From: Mariprofundus sp.
GTDB lineage: Bacteria > Pseudomonadota > Zetaproteobacteria > Mariprofundales > Mariprofundaceae
DNA length: 5,440 nucleotides
Direction of reading: 5' to 3'
Assembly (NCBI GenBank): GCA_015485035.1
Contig: WFUI01000109.1
Location: forward strand, 1-5,440
A model generated the notes under the pieces. It had not been told where the DNA came from and searched no databases. It saw only the letters and a program-made list of their open reading frames with translations. A program made the translations under genes and the position numbers. This document shows, one piece after another, positions 5,262 to 5,440 of the stretch. How positions within the stretch are numbered: the first letter of the stretch is position 1; the number at the start of each line of letters is the position of its first letter.

Positions 5262-5440
5262 ATGCGTTTTATGTTGTCCCTGCTTCTGGTGGCCCTGTGT
5301 ATGATCTCGCTTGTTGCCTGTTCGGCCAAGACCAGCCTGCAGGTGTCTTCTGACTTGTGGAGCCAGTGGGAGGCATTTGAGCAGCAGGTTCAGGATGATT
5401 ATCCGGACGCGGTGCCGATCGTTCTGGTGCATGGCTGGAA
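5262..5440 (+). CDS. Putative lipoprotein of the alpha/beta-hydrolase type (3' truncated)
   Basis: An open frame from the ATG at 5262 runs off the window after 59 complete codons. Residues 1-20 form a lipoprotein signal peptide: MRF, a hydrophobic core LSLLLVALCMISL, and the lipobox L17-V18-A19-C20. Cys20 would be lipidated, and the following Ser suggests outer-membrane rather than inner-membrane retention under the E. coli +2 rule. After a polar, aromatic-rich segment (WSQWEAF, about 33-39), the visible part ends with VPIVLVHGW at about 51-59. A hydrophobic beta strand followed by HG is the oxyanion-hole region of many lipases and esterases of the alpha/beta-hydrolase fold. The nucleophile and other catalytic residues lie beyond the window, so the enzyme class and substrate cannot be named. 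An in-frame GTG at 5241 is an alternative start with GAAGGG just upstream, but spaced only two bases; the ATG at 5271 is a third possibility. Confidence 0.7.
   Translation, partial: MRFMLSLLLVALCMISLVACSAKTSLQVSSDLWSQWEAFEQQVQDDYPDAVPIVLVHGW

Noticed and set aside
5169..5432. N-terminal extension of yciB to a 270-residue protein on the minus strand
   Set aside because: The added residues are polar and unlike the YciB family, while translation from the ATG at 5166-5168 matches the conserved N-terminus and family length. The extension is antisense to the lipoprotein gene.
1..5440. Novel defence system, mobile element, CRISPR array or RNA gene
   Set aside because: No transposase, integrase, terminal inverted repeats, regular spacer repeats, tRNA-like folds or rRNA sequence were seen. 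Apart from the short spacers and the truncated last gene, all sequence is accounted for by conserved housekeeping genes.

Overview
The window is the distal end of a large ribosomal-protein superoperon (the spc–alpha region) from a bacterium, followed by a convergent membrane-protein gene and the 5' end of a divergent lipoprotein gene. The organism looks like a member of the Pseudomonadota (Proteobacteria) but not a close relative of Escherichia coli. The alpha-operon order rpsM-rpsK-rpsD-rpoA-rplQ, the RpoA C-terminal domain and the adjacent YciB-family gene all fit Proteobacteria. However, adk and infA lie between secY and rpmJ, and ribosomal protein S4 keeps a four-cysteine zinc site that E. 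coli S4 lacks. A deep-branching lineage such as Zetaproteobacteria is my guess, but this is inference only and no database was searched.

Layout on the + strand, in order: the C-terminal 172 codons of secY (1-519); adk (529-1170); infA (1173-1391); the tiny GTG-started rpmJ (1443-1556); a 70-base leader that can fold into a pseudoknot resembling the S4 operator; rpsM (1627-1995, GTG start); rpsK (2009-2401); rpsD (2413-3042); rpoA (3059-4042); rplQ (4058-4444); and a strong intrinsic terminator (4464-4494). Then yciB (4620-5168) lies on the minus strand, converging on that terminator. A short divergent intergenic region separates it from a + strand lipoprotein with an alpha/beta-hydrolase-like HG motif (from about 5262), which is cut off by the window edge.

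The genes form one growth-linked block: protein export (SecY), adenylate balance (Adk), translation initiation (IF-1), ribosomal proteins of both subunits (L36, S13, S11, S4, L17) and the alpha subunit of RNA polymerase. Gaps are 2 to 70 bases and no internal terminator was seen, so one transcript with translational coupling is likely. The best candidate regulatory element is the rpsM leader. A hairpin upstream of the ribosome binding site can pair through its loop with codons 3-6 of rpsM, and a nested stem can hide the Shine-Dalgarno sequence. This is the same plan as the S4-bound nested pseudoknot described for the E. coli alpha operon.

No mobile element, CRISPR array, tRNA, rRNA or defence-type system was found. 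Most of the window is conserved housekeeping sequence. The observations worth following are the rpsM leader fold, an unusual AMP-site residue in Adk, an L17 substitution, and the truncated lipoprotein hydrolase.
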